A DNA stretch of 53,443 nt, taken from assembly GCF_017316125.1 (NCBI RefSeq), contig NZ_JAFLWA010000024.1, positions 1-53,443 on the forward strand. The letters are read 5' to 3'. The position numbers and the translations under genes were made by a program. Source of the stretch: Enterococcus sp. DIV0660C (GTDB taxonomy: Bacteria; Bacillota; Bacilli; Lactobacillales; Enterococcaceae). How positions within the stretch are numbered: the stretch's first letter is position 1; each line of letters begins with the position of its first letter. Below, piece after piece: positions 1 to 7,632 of this stretch. The notes beneath the pieces were generated by a model. The model ran no database searches, had not been told where the DNA came from, and saw only the letters and a program-made list of their open reading frames with translations.

Positions 1-6
1 TTTATC

Positions 7-621
7 TTAGTACCAACCGTTTGCTAACCAGAATGATTGAGCAGCTTCCCAAGAACCATAGCGTGAAGACACATAAGCGTCTGCTACACGTTCTTGATTG
101 GCAGCAGAGTAGTCACCGTTTAAGTAAGATGAATCTAATTGGTAACGTCCGATGTAGCGACCGTTCGTTGCTGTGTAAGAACCGCTTGATTCACGTTGTG
201 CGATCCATTCTTTTGCAGAGTTAGAAGTAGTAGCGACTGCTTCTGTAGATGTTTCAACTGCTGGAGTTGCTTGAACTGTTTCTTGAACAGGAGCTTGAGC
301 TACTTCTTGAGTTGTTTCTTGTTGAACAGGTTCGGCTTGAACTGCTTCTGTTTGAGGGGCAACATAAGTTGTTGCTGCTTGCTCAGCAGTTGGGATAGTT
401 AAAGTTTGACCTGCAAAAATCAGATTGATATCTGAAATTGAATTTGATTGAGCAATTTGGTTAATCAAGGAGTTATCGCCAACATATTTTTGTGAAATAG
501 TTGATAATGAATCGCCTGATTGAACAGTGTACGCTTCGTCTGCGTGTGTTGTTGTTCCCATAAATAATGCAGCGCCGGCAGCCAGAGTTGTTCCTAATAG
601 TACAGTTTTAAGTGATTTCAT
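7..621 (-). CDS. secreted LysM protein with C-terminal lysozyme/transglycosylase-like domain
   Basis: Exported cell-wall-binding protein of 204 aa, probably a small peptidoglycan hydrolase or remodelling factor. Residues 1-27 form a signal peptide (Lys near the N-terminus, Ala-rich core, likely cleavage after THA). Residues 31-77 are one LysM domain (YTVQSGDSLSTISQKY), which binds peptidoglycan. A Gln/Thr/Val/Pro-rich linker spans about 78-135. The C-terminal 65 residues (WIAQRESSGSY...GRYIGRYQLD) resemble the short transglycosylase-like domain of many Lactobacillales LysM proteins; Glu144 is the candidate catalytic acid. An AAAGGAG site precedes the ATG. The -35-side region holds a direct repeat of TTGTCA on the coding strand (719-734). 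Only six bases follow the stop, so its terminator lies outside. The secreted LysM class is secure; enzymatic activity is inferred. Confidence 0.85.
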   Translation of the reverse strand: MKSLKTVLLGTTLAAGAALFMGTTTHADEAYTVQSGDSLSTISQKYVGDNSLINQIAQSNSISDINLIFAGQTLTIPTAEQAATTYVAPQTEAVQAEPVQQETTQEVAQAPVQETVQATPAVETSTEAVATTSNSAKEWIAQRESSGSYTATNGRYIGRYQLDSSYLNGDYSAANQERVADAYVSSRYGSWEAAQSFWLANGWY

Positions 622-890
622 ATAAAATAGTTTCTCCTTTTGAATTGTTCGAATTTTGTTGTTGTGATCAACTTGGATTACTTTAACATGGAAAAATATT
701 TCATAGGTAAAAGGTTGATGACAATTTGTGACAAAAATCGCTCTTTTGTAATTTTTTTAGTAACGTACGTAAAATGAAGGATTGGAAAGGCTGCTAAATC
801 AAGGAATTGTATAAAATAATTCTTATTTTTTGAACTGTTTGATCGTAAAAAAAGAAGATTATCCAAAATTTTTTTATAGAAACAAAAAGT

Positions 891-1421
891 ATGGATTTCA
901 ATTTCATTTTGGTGGTAAAACAAAAGGCAAAACTCGTTATAATTCATTTAAGACTGACAAATCTTCCCCTTGGAATATATGAACTTCGTCAAACAAAATC
1001 AAAATTTGGTTTTGTACGAGCAACCGAAACGATACATTTTGAATTATCAAGTCAACACTTAATCGAAACAATCACCATACTCAACCAAAAATTGGTTGCA
1101 ACAAAACTGACGCAAAACGCTGTAGTGAAATCGGCTAAAAAAAGTCTAGATGATGCTACAATTGAATGGAACACCAAGATTACATTTGGAACAGATAATA
1201 TCGAAGCACCTATAGTTGTCTTCCAAAATGAGCTGGATCATTTAGTAGCAACCGACGTTAGTGGTAGCTATCAGGGAGAATCCATCGAAAGTATCGGGTA
1301 TTTTGATCAGAAAGATGGAATTGTACTAGTTCTTTTTGATAAAAAGAACGAAAGCTATGACTATTTAGTTGAACAAGAAATTCAAATGAAGATTGTTACA
1401 ACCCCAGATCAGTGGGAATAG
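891..1421 (+). CDS. unrecognised protein upstream of folA (start uncertain)
   Basis: I do not recognise this product. The frame from about residue 30 onward has codon use like its neighbours and reads as a plausible soluble protein of alternating strands and charged turns (…SAKKSLDDATIEWNTKITFG…), ending TPDQWE. It has no signal peptide or membrane segment. The 5' end is doubtful. The ATG at 891 has no ribosome-binding site, and a good -10 hexamer (TATAAT, 938-943) lies inside the first 20 codons, so the true start may be downstream at a non-ATG codon. A second frame beginning at ATG 979 stays open for about 27 codons across this stretch. The gene ends about 80 bp before folA and could be co-transcribed with it. 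Confidence 0.5.
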   Translation: MDFNFILVVKQKAKLVIIHLRLTNLPLGIYELRQTKSKFGFVRATETIHFELSSQHLIETITILNQKLVATKLTQNAVVKSAKKSLDDATIEWNTKITFGTDNIEAPIVVFQNELDHLVATDVSGSYQGESIESIGYFDQKDGIVLVLFDKKNESYDYLVEQEIQMKIVTTPDQWE

Positions 1422-1504
1422 TCAAAGAGTAAGAGTAGTTTTTTTACCAAAAATTGTGTATGCTTCTTGATAGAATGAGAAAGTTAGCTAAAGGAGCGGA
1501 TAAT

Positions 1505-2002
1505 TTGTTTATCTCAATGTGGGCACAAGATCGTAACGGTTTGATTGGAAAAGATGGGTTATTACCGTGGAAACTACCAAATGATATGCGTTTTTTTCGG
1601 GAACATACAATGAATCGAATATTAGTGATGGGACGAAAAACATATGAAGGGATGGGAAAATTAAGTTTGCCATATCGCCATATTATTGTTTTAACAACAC
1701 GTCCAGACCTTAAAGTTGCTGAAAACGCGGAAGTCATGCATTCAGTTGAAGAAGTGTTAGCTTATAGTAAACAAGTGACAGAAGACATTTACGTTTCTGG
1801 TGGCAGTCGAATTTTTCAAGAACTACTACCAGAAACAGGCATCATTTGGCGAACCTTGATTGATGAAGAATTTGAAGGCGATACGTATATTGGTGAAATC
1901 GACTTTTCTGATTTCACGTTAGCAGAAGAACATGTTGGGATTTTAGATGAAGAAAACCAGTATCCGCATCGTTTTCAAAAATGGGTGCGAAAAACGAGTT
2001 GA
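1505..2002 (+). CDS. folA: dihydrofolate reductase
   Basis: Reduces dihydrofolate to tetrahydrofolate with NADPH in the cytoplasm, supplying one-carbon carriers; it is the target of trimethoprim. The 165-residue product has the N-terminal DHFR signature (ISMWAQDRNGLIGKDGLLPW), the acidic substrate-binding Asp27 in LPNDMRFF, the NADPH segment MGRKTYEGMG and the GGSRIFQELLP segment. I chose the TTG at 1505 because AAAGGAG (1490-1496) sits 8 nt upstream and the start then fits the family N-terminus. A longer reading from 1454 has no ribosome-binding site and adds residues foreign to DHFR. Thymidylate synthase, often adjacent in this group, is absent here. A terminator follows directly. Confidence 0.95.
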   Translation: MFISMWAQDRNGLIGKDGLLPWKLPNDMRFFREHTMNRILVMGRKTYEGMGKLSLPYRHIIVLTTRPDLKVAENAEVMHSVEEVLAYSKQVTEDIYVSGGSRIFQELLPETGIIWRTLIDEEFEGDTYIGEIDFSDFTLAEEHVGILDEENQYPHRFQKWVRKTS

Positions 2003-2018
2003 CGGTTAAAAAGGAATG

Positions 2019-2054
2019 AAAAGAGCCAGGACAAGTGAATGTTCTGGCTCTTTT
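2019..2054. terminator. bidirectional intrinsic terminator between folA and the iron-binding protein gene
   Basis: Hairpin AAAAGAGCCAGGACA / TGTTCTGGCTCTTTT with a 6-nt loop, flanked by A and T runs. It can end folA on the plus strand and the convergent binding-protein gene on the minus strand. Confidence 0.85.
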
Positions 2055-2070
2055 GATATTTCAGAAGTTT

Positions 2071-3027
2071 TTAGTTTAATTTTTCAGCAAGATCGTTTAG
2101 CATTTCTTGACTAGCAATTGGTCCATTGTACAACCAACTAGATTCTGGGCCAAATTCGAGCAAGTGATTTTCTTTGACTGCTTTCAGATTTTTCCATGCA
2201 GGTTCCTTGAACATAGCAGCACCTTGGTCACTATTGACCAAAATCAAATAATCAGCATCTAACTCAGCTAATTTTTCTGAAGAAACGGCAGACCAATCTG
2301 AAGTAGCATCTTTGGAAATCTCTTTCACTAAGCTAGGTACACCAAAACCTAAATCGCCATAGACAATGCGACCACTTGAGCGATTTTCACTCACCATAAA
2401 GGCAGAATTATTGGTTACCCATAGCACGGCTGCTGTTTTACCAGTGATTTTATCGGCTAATTTTTCTTTGGTTTTTTTGGCAGAATCTTGGTATTCATTG
2501 ATGATTTCTTTTGCTTGGTCTTCTTTTGCCAAAGCTTTACCCACATCTTTTAACTGATCTTCCCAAGTTACATCGCTACCATTTGTAACGACATAAGTAG
2601 GGGCAATTTTACTGTATTGGTCATATTTTCCACCTTCAACAGTTGCCGAAGAGGAAATTAGAAGTAAGTCAGGTTCAAAACTTAAAACTTTTTCGTAAGG
2701 TAAGTCATAAGAAATCGTTGGTATATTTTTCAGGTCATCTTGCAAATAATCTTGGATTGATCCGCTACCAACCGTCCATTGTGCAACAGGTTTTTCACCT
2801 AGTGCAATCAAATAGTCTTCTAAATAGCTTCCAATGATTCGTTTTGGTTGATTCGGAATGGTTACTTTATTGCCCAAAGTATCTGTCACAGTGTGCGTAC
2901 CATTGCTTTTTGCTGTAGTTGTCGAAATTGTTGTATCTGTCGTTTTATTTGCTGTGGAGCAAGCGCCTAATAAACCAATTAATAATAAAGTCGTTGAGAT
3001 TGTGAAAAACTTTGCTTTTCGTTTCAT
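2071..3027 (-). CDS. iron(III)-siderophore ABC transporter substrate-binding lipoprotein (FhuD/FecB-like)
   Basis: Captures a ferric siderophore or iron-citrate-type chelate at the outer membrane face and hands it to the permeases encoded divergently. The 318-aa product starts MKRKAKFF and carries a lipoprotein signal with lipobox LLGAC, then a Ser/Thr-rich tether. The periplasmic-binding fold follows (PKRIIGSYLEDYLIALGEKPV near the start, LAELDADYLILVNSD near the C-terminus). The start at 3027 is preceded by AGGAGGAAG; a reading ten codons longer lacks one. Its promoter carries a perfect 7-1-7 Fur-type palindrome, consistent with iron repression. Chelate specificity cannot be read from the sequence. 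Confidence 0.92.
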   Translation of the reverse strand: MKRKAKFFTISTTLLLIGLLGACSTANKTTDTTISTTTAKSNGTHTVTDTLGNKVTIPNQPKRIIGSYLEDYLIALGEKPVAQWTVGSGSIQDYLQDDLKNIPTISYDLPYEKVLSFEPDLLLISSSATVEGGKYDQYSKIAPTYVVTNGSDVTWEDQLKDVGKALAKEDQAKEIINEYQDSAKKTKEKLADKITGKTAAVLWVTNNSAFMVSENRSSGRIVYGDLGFGVPSLVKEISKDATSDWSAVSSEKLAELDADYLILVNSDQGAAMFKEPAWKNLKAVKENHLLEFGPESSWLYNGPIASQEMLNDLAEKLN

Positions 3028-3047
3028 TTTCTTCCTCCTAGAATAAT

Positions 3048-3062
3048 TGAGAATCATTCTCA
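3048..3062. promoter_or_regulatory. Fur-type operator of the binding-protein gene
   Basis: TGAGAATCATTCTCA is a perfect 7-1-7 inverted repeat matching the Gram-positive Fur/PerR-type box (TGATAATnATTATCA). It lies between the -10 box and the start codon of the minus-strand binding-protein gene. Fur is favoured over PerR because the regulated genes are iron uptake genes. Confidence 0.85.
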
Positions 3063-3068
3063 GATGTT

Positions 3069-3097
3069 ATTATTCCTGATAATTAAAGCACTGTCAA
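3069..3097 (-). promoter_or_regulatory. sigma-A promoter of the iron-binding protein gene
   Basis: On the minus strand, TTGACA (3097-3092), a 17-bp spacer and AATAAT (3074-3069). The -10 ends 6 bp before the Fur-type box at 3048-3062, so a bound repressor would block initiation. Confidence 0.75.
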
Positions 3098-3132
3098 CCA
3101 GTTTTTTAGTGAAAGTAAAAGAAAACTTGTGC

Positions 3133-3161
3133 TTGACGAATTTGTGAAGTAGCGTCATAAT
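3133..3161 (+). promoter_or_regulatory. sigma-A promoter of the iron ATPase/permease operon
   Basis: TTGACG (3133-3138), 17-bp spacer, CATAAT (3156-3161), immediately followed by a second Fur-like box. It fires divergently from the binding-protein promoter. Confidence 0.75.
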
Positions 3162-3176
3162 TGAGAATGATTTTCA
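3162..3176. promoter_or_regulatory. Fur-type operator of the ATPase/permease operon
   Basis: TGAGAATGATTTTCA is a 7-1-7 repeat with one mismatch between arms, abutting the -10 box. Together with the box at 3048-3062 it suggests that both halves of the uptake system are repressed by iron. Confidence 0.8.
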
Positions 3177-3193
3177 ACGAAAGGATGGGTGAA

Positions 3194-3997
3194 ATGGCAA
3201 AAATTGAAGCAGTCGACATTGCAGCAGGATATCCCAAAAAGCAAATTATTGATGCCTTATCAGTAAAAATACCTGAGGGCAAAATTACTAGTTTGATTGG
3301 GCCAAATGGAAGTGGAAAATCGACATTATTAAAAAGCTTCACACGAATCCTTCCTGTGAAAAAAGGGAAAATCATTGTGAATGATTCTGAAATTTCTACA
3401 TATAGTTCAAAAGAGTTGGCACAAAAAATTGCCTTACTAGCACAAAGTAGTGATCATCCATTGGGGATGACCGTGGAAGAAATTGTTTCTTATGGCAGAT
3501 ATCCTTATCAAAAACCCTTTAGTGGGTTGACTGTAGAAGACCAAGAAGCGATTCAATGGGCGCTGGAAGCGACTAGTTTAGATACTTTAAAAGCAAGAGA
3601 GATTGCTACCTTGTCTGGTGGACAAGCGCAACGTGTATGGATTGCTATGGCGTTAGCACAAGAAACAGACATTTTGATTTTAGATGAACCAATTACTTTT
3701 TTAGATCCCGCACATCAATTAGAAATCTTACATTTATTAGAAGAAATCAATCGCGTAAAGCAAACTACGATTTTGATGTCCATTCATGATATCAATCATG
3801 CCTCTCGTTTTTCAGACTATTTATTAGGATTGAAAGCTGGTCGATTATTAGTTGAAGGGTCGCCAAAAGAAGTAATTACAAAAGAATGGATGCGAGAAAT
3901 TTTTGAAATTGATGCACAAATCGTTCATTTGCCTGATTCTGACAAGCCAGTCTTTCTAACTTATGATTTACTTTCACGACAGGAGGCAAATCAATGA
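3194..3997 (+). CDS. iron-siderophore ABC transporter ATPase (FhuC/FecE-like)
   Basis: Cytoplasmic ATPase that powers iron-chelate import through the two permeases encoded next. The 267-aa product has Walker A GPNGSGKST (residues 36-44), Q-loop region LLAQSSDH, signature LSGGQAQRVWIAMALAQ, Walker B DILILDEP and H-loop SIHD. I take the ATG at 3194 because AAAGGA lies 8 nt upstream; the in-frame ATG at 3185 is too close to that site. The stop overlaps the next gene's start (ATGA), so the three genes are translationally coupled. The Fur-like box upstream points to iron repression. Confidence 0.93.
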   Translation: MAKIEAVDIAAGYPKKQIIDALSVKIPEGKITSLIGPNGSGKSTLLKSFTRILPVKKGKIIVNDSEISTYSSKELAQKIALLAQSSDHPLGMTVEEIVSYGRYPYQKPFSGLTVEDQEAIQWALEATSLDTLKAREIATLSGGQAQRVWIAMALAQETDILILDEPITFLDPAHQLEILHLLEEINRVKQTTILMSIHDINHASRFSDYLLGLKAGRLLVEGSPKEVITKEWMREIFEIDAQIVHLPDSDKPVFLTYDLLSRQEANQ

Positions 3998-4983
3998 CGA
4001 GTAGAAAGAAGAGTCGTTTTATTTGGCTACTTATAGTAGTAAGTACGATACTTTTTTTATTAGCTGTTGCAAATGGTGTAGCAGAAGTAACGGTGAAAGA
4101 TTTGTGGTTATCCATTGTTCAATTTGATCCAACGAATCAAGCACAACAAATTTTACGAACGATTCGACTCCCACGAGTGCTAGGCGCATTTGTTGTTGGT
4201 AGCAGTTTTGCGCTAAGTGGTGCGTTGATGCAAGGTGTGACACGTAATCCATTGGCAGATTCTGGGTTATTGGGAATCAATGCAGGTGCGTCTTTAGCTA
4301 TGGCTATTAGTTTTGCTTTTTTACCAGATGCTTCTTCTTTTCAAACGTTTTTGATTTCTTTGATGGGGGCATTAGCAGTGACGACTATTGTGTTTGGCTT
4401 TCTCAAATTTTCCAAAATAGGCATCAATCCAGTTCAACTAATTTTAGCTGGGGTGGCGATCAGCTCATTTTTTACTGCCATTAGTCAAGCACTAACCCAA
4501 TTATTTAATTTGCAACAAGATTTAGCTTTTTGGTTTGTCGGAGGAGCAGCAAACATCACTTGGCGACAATTGACAATTTTGTTACCTGTTTATTTAGTTG
4601 CTTCAATTTGTGCTTGTTTGCTAGGTAAAGCAATCTCATTAGTTAATTTAAGTGAATCCCATGCTGTCGCACTTGGTGGAAATCCACGAAGAACGCGTCT
4701 TATTTCTTTTGGAATGGTGGCGATTTTATCTGCAATTGCTGTGTCACTTGTAGGTCCTGTTTCATTTATTGGTTTATTAGTACCACCCTTGATTCGTGGT
4801 GTTGTAGGTTCAGATTATCGGTATGTTCTACCCGGTTCTTTTTTAGTGGGAGGATGTTTAGTAATGGCAGCAGATCTAGTTGCGCGGATGATCAATCCAC
4901 CGTTTGAAACACCTTTTGGTTTAATTATTGCTTTGATTGGTGTACCATTCTTGCTTGTTCAAGTTAGGAGGGAAGAGGGATGA
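3994..4983 (+). CDS. iron-siderophore ABC transporter permease, FecCD family (first)
   Basis: Integral membrane half of the iron-chelate channel: 329 aa with about nine hydrophobic segments. Family hallmarks are the RLPRVLGAFVVGSSFALSGA region, the motif GVTRNPLADSGLLGINAGAS, and SLVGPVSFIGLLVPPLIRG near the cytoplasmic loop that contacts the ATPase. AGGAGG precedes the ATG, which overlaps the ATPase stop by 4 nt. It pairs with the following paralogue to form a heterodimer with two ATPase copies; this is known of the family, not tested here. Confidence 0.92.
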   Translation: MTSRKKSRFIWLLIVVSTILFLLAVANGVAEVTVKDLWLSIVQFDPTNQAQQILRTIRLPRVLGAFVVGSSFALSGALMQGVTRNPLADSGLLGINAGASLAMAISFAFLPDASSFQTFLISLMGALAVTTIVFGFLKFSKIGINPVQLILAGVAISSFFTAISQALTQLFNLQQDLAFWFVGGAANITWRQLTILLPVYLVASICACLLGKAISLVNLSESHAVALGGNPRRTRLISFGMVAILSAIAVSLVGPVSFIGLLVPPLIRGVVGSDYRYVLPGSFLVGGCLVMAADLVARMINPPFETPFGLIIALIGVPFLLVQVRREEG

Positions 4984-5969
4984 AAAAGTTCCGATGGCTG
5001 ATAGTCTTCTTACTGTTCTGCTTGTTCATCAGTGCGTTGCTCAGTTTGATGATTGGGACACCAGTTTTATCTATTCAACAAGTTATTGATGGGGTTACTG
5101 GCTCTGCCTCACCAGTTATACAGCTGATTATCCAAGAATTTCGTTCACCACGGCTAATTGTTAGTCTCTTGGCGGGGATGTGCTTAGGTATTTCTGGATA
5201 CTTATTGCAAGGAGTCACTAGAAATGAACTGGCAGATGCTAGTATTTTAGGAATCAATGCAGGTGCTGGCTTTTTTGTCATGCTTTATTTGGGTTTCTTT
5301 TCACAAGCTGCAGCAACTTTTCTTTTGCCATTTGCGGCTTGCCTAGGTGGCTTGCTGGCCGCCCTTTGTGTGTATCTTACTTCTTATACCAAAAGTGGTG
5401 TGTTGAAAATGAATCGAATTTTACTTTCGGGAATTGCGGTAAACGCTGGATTCTCGGCGATGACTTTGCTAGTGACAATCAAAATCTCAAAAGAAAATTA
5501 CGGTTTCGTAAATGCTTGGTTAGCAGGATCTATTTGGGGCGCTAGTTGGGCTTATGTTTGGGCGTTGCTTCCATGGGCAGTATGTCTCTTGCCTCTCGCT
5601 TTTTATTATAGTCAACAGATTGGGCTTCTCTCTTTTGGACAAGAACAGGCACAAAGTTTAGGATTGCATGTCCGAAGAAGTCAACGGACATTATTGATTT
5701 TGGCAGTGGGATTAGCTTGTGCCAGTGTTGCTGTCGCAGGTAGTTTATCCTTTGTAGGCTTGTTAGCACCACATGTGGCAAAAACAATTGTCAAAAAAGA
5801 GAATCAATGGACGTTTTTACTAAGTGGTTTATTTGGTGCCTTATTAGTGAACGTAGCCGATATTATTGCGCGTGTCATTCTCCCAAGTGGTGAAATCCCG
5901 ACAGGAATTTTGATTGCGTTAATCGGTGCGCCGTATTTTCTTTATTTATTATTTCAAAAGCAAGCTTAA
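4980..5969 (+). CDS. iron-siderophore ABC transporter permease, FecCD family (second)
   Basis: Second FecCD-type permease, 329 aa, overlapping the first by 4 nt (ATGA). It has the same family landmarks: QEFRSPRLIVSLLAGMCLGISG, GVTRNELADASILGINAGAG and GSLSFVGLLAPHVAK. It completes the binding protein/ATPase/two-permease set. Its TAA stop (5967-5969) abuts an intergenic repeat element (5970 onward), and a terminator follows at 6227. Confidence 0.92.
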   Translation: MKKFRWLIVFLLFCLFISALLSLMIGTPVLSIQQVIDGVTGSASPVIQLIIQEFRSPRLIVSLLAGMCLGISGYLLQGVTRNELADASILGINAGAGFFVMLYLGFFSQAAATFLLPFAACLGGLLAALCVYLTSYTKSGVLKMNRILLSGIAVNAGFSAMTLLVTIKISKENYGFVNAWLAGSIWGASWAYVWALLPWAVCLLPLAFYYSQQIGLLSFGQEQAQSLGLHVRRSQRTLLILAVGLACASVAVAGSLSFVGLLAPHVAKTIVKKENQWTFLLSGLFGALLVNVADIIARVILPSGEIPTGILIALIGAPYFLYLLFQKQA

Positions 5970-6200
5970 AGGTTGTGGTTCAAAGCGTTCAGCTCCGAAA
6001 AATAATAAGAAACTGCCAAAAATAGCTCCATATGTTTTTGAACAGTTACGAATTATTTCGAGAAGTTGCTTTGGGAACACCGTAAATAAAAGTTGTGGTT
6101 CAAAGCGTTCAGCCCCAAAAAAATAGCAAACAGACGCGCAAAATAGCTCTTCATAAATAATTTTTGCTGTTTGAACACTCGCAAATAGAGTTCGTGACAA
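5970..6200 (+). repeat. dispersed intergenic repeat, copy A (~1.5 modules of 120 bp)
   Basis: Starts one base after the permease stop. The arm GTTGTGGTTCAAAGCGTTCA occurs at 5972 and again at 6092, exactly 120 bp apart. After each arm comes a conserved segment (CAAAAATAGCTC… then …TTTTTGAACAGTT at 6035-6047). The first 145 bp align closely with copy B at 48732-48882, including GTTGCTTTGGGAACACCGTA in both. After the second arm the sequence diverges and ends in a CAAACAG…CTGTTTG hairpin. No coding frame is apparent, so it looks like a REP/BOX-like or MITE-like element. Confidence 0.75.
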
Positions 6201-6226
6201 AAACTTTACCTTAAAAAATCTGGAGC

Positions 6227-6262
6227 AAAGAGTTCAAGTACTCATCTTGAACTCTTTTTCTT
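6227..6262 (+). terminator. intrinsic terminator after the iron operon
   Basis: AAAGAGTTCAAG / CTTGAACTCTTT stem with a 7-nt loop followed by TTTTTC. It closes the iron-uptake transcript downstream of repeat copy A. Confidence 0.8.
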
Positions 6263-6349
6263 TTGAGAGAAACAGGTATTTCTCTGTCACAGCATTGCTA
6301 TTTTATTCATTTTTCGATACCATGCTATCAAGGAAGGTAGGTTGGGGGA

Positions 6350-6889
6350 GTGAATCAAACGAAAGCACAATTACGTCAACTAGGCGTTCAGACATTAAAA
6401 AATCTAGCACCAAACAAAAAAGCAGAGAAGGAACGACGGATCCATCAAAAATTATTTTTGAGTTCAGCATTTCAAAACGCCCAAACGATTGGAATAACTT
6501 TAGCAAATGAAATCGAAGTCGCAACAGAACCTGTTATCCATTATGCTAAGCAACAGCATAAAAAAATTGTGATTCCGAAAACATTACCCAAACGTCAAAT
6601 GGTTTTTTATGAGCTGACAGTTGAAACGATTTTAGAGCGATCCAGTTTCGGTGTGTTAGAGCCTACAAATTCACGACTTTTTTTACCCAAGCAAATCGAT
6701 TTATTGATTGTACCTGGCTTAATATTCACAAAATCGGGTTATCGAATTGGTTTTGGTGGTGGGTATTATGATCGTTATCTACAACAATATCCCAATCAAA
6801 CAGCGAGTTTGGTCTTTACGGAACAGTTGAATGATGAATGGTTGCCAGAATCATTTGATCAAAAAATTGAACAATTGTTTATTGATTAA
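6350..6889 (+). CDS. fthC: 5-formyltetrahydrofolate cyclo-ligase
   Basis: Converts 5-formyl-THF to 5,10-methenyl-THF with ATP, returning a storage folate to the active pool. The 179-aa length is typical. Conserved features are the basic N-terminal helix (RRIHQKLFLSSAFQNAQTIGITLANEIEV), the FGVLEP segment, and the C-terminal substrate loop DLLIVPGLIFTKSGYRIGFGGGYYDRYL. Start is GTG at 6350 after a G-rich stretch; no upstream ATG is in frame. It stands between the iron operon terminator and the rhomboid gene, the conserved Bacillus/Lactobacillales order. A weak promoter (TTGCTA, 17 bp, TACCAT at 6318-6323) precedes it. Confidence 0.92.
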   Translation: MNQTKAQLRQLGVQTLKNLAPNKKAEKERRIHQKLFLSSAFQNAQTIGITLANEIEVATEPVIHYAKQQHKKIVIPKTLPKRQMVFYELTVETILERSSFGVLEPTNSRLFLPKQIDLLIVPGLIFTKSGYRIGFGGGYYDRYLQQYPNQTASLVFTEQLNDEWLPESFDQKIEQLFID

Positions 6890-6913
6890 TTTTATTACTA
6901 ATAGGAGGTTTTC

Positions 6914-7612
6914 ATGGATTACCAACAAAAACGAAAAATCCAATTTTGGTTGAAAAAACCAATCTGGACATATATTTTTTTAGGAGTTCAAACGATTGTG
7001 TTTGTATTGATGTACTTGTTTCCAGAGCTAAAAATAGAATCATTTGGTGGAATGTACGGCCCCTTTTTTGCCTATTATCATGAGTGGTGGCGCTTGTTTA
7101 CTCCAATCTTTATTCACTTTGGCTTGATGCATTTTGCAGTTAACTCAGTCACGCTTTATTTTATGGGCTCGCAAATTGAAACGATTTATGGACACTGGCG
7201 TTTTTTCCTTATTTATTTATTGAGTGGCATAGCTGGAAATCTAGCAAGTTTTGCGATGAATCAAGTGGGTGTGTTATCTGCTGGAGCAAGTACGTCACTG
7301 TTTGGAATGTTTGGAGCTTTTGTGATTTTAGGCTTTCATTTCCGAAATAACCCTGCAATTACACAGATGGTTAGACAGTTCTCGTTATTTATCGTTTTAA
7401 GTTTAGTCTTTGGTGGATTTGACACATCAGTTGATATCTGGGGCCATGTTGGTGGCGTTCTTGGTGGACTACTTTTAGGAAATATCTTAGGCTTGCCGGA
7501 ACAAAGAGGAAATTTTTCGATTCATCAACGAATTATTTCTGGAATGATTTTTATTTTTCTTTTAGTAATTTGTCTTTTAGTGGGTTTAAAAAAGTATGGT
7601 TTACTTGTATAA
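6914..7612 (+). CDS. gluP: rhomboid family intramembrane serine protease (GluP/YqgP-like)
   Basis: Polytopic membrane protease of 232 aa with about six to seven membrane helices that cleaves transmembrane substrates inside the bilayer. The catalytic dyad is visible: Ser126 in LSAGASTSLFG (the usual motif is GASGAxFG) and His178 in DIWGHVGGVLGG. The oxyanion/helix-2 motif HFGLMHFAVNS is present too. Unlike B. subtilis YqgP it lacks a long N-terminal cytosolic domain and TPR tail, so it is the short form. AGGAGG precedes the ATG. The order rhomboid-yqgQ-glcK is conserved with B. subtilis yqgP-yqgQ-glcK and supports the name. Confidence 0.9.
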   Translation: MDYQQKRKIQFWLKKPIWTYIFLGVQTIVFVLMYLFPELKIESFGGMYGPFFAYYHEWWRLFTPIFIHFGLMHFAVNSVTLYFMGSQIETIYGHWRFFLIYLLSGIAGNLASFAMNQVGVLSAGASTSLFGMFGAFVILGFHFRNNPAITQMVRQFSLFIVLSLVFGGFDTSVDIWGHVGGVLGGLLLGNILGLPEQRGNFSIHQRIISGMIFIFLLVICLLVGLKKYGLLV

Positions 7613-7632
7613 TGTGAAGGAAGTGCTTTAAC

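Noticed and set aside
678-947. Minus-strand 89-codon frame upstream of the LysM gene.
   Set aside because: AT-rich composition, no ribosome-binding site, protein-unlike sequence, and overlap with the promoter side of both neighbours.
1454-1504. Longer N-terminus for folA.
   Set aside because: Residues are foreign to DHFR and the ribosome-binding site AAAGGAG lies inside this stretch, positioned for TTG 1505.
3161-3193. Longer N-terminus for the iron ATPase starting at 3161.
   Set aside because: It would overlap the -10 box and the Fur-like operator and has no ribosome-binding site; the ATG at 3194 has one.
5949-6200. Open frames on both strands across repeat copy A.
   Set aside because: They follow the repeat's own tandem structure (the same peptide twice) and have no start signals; they are by-products of the element.
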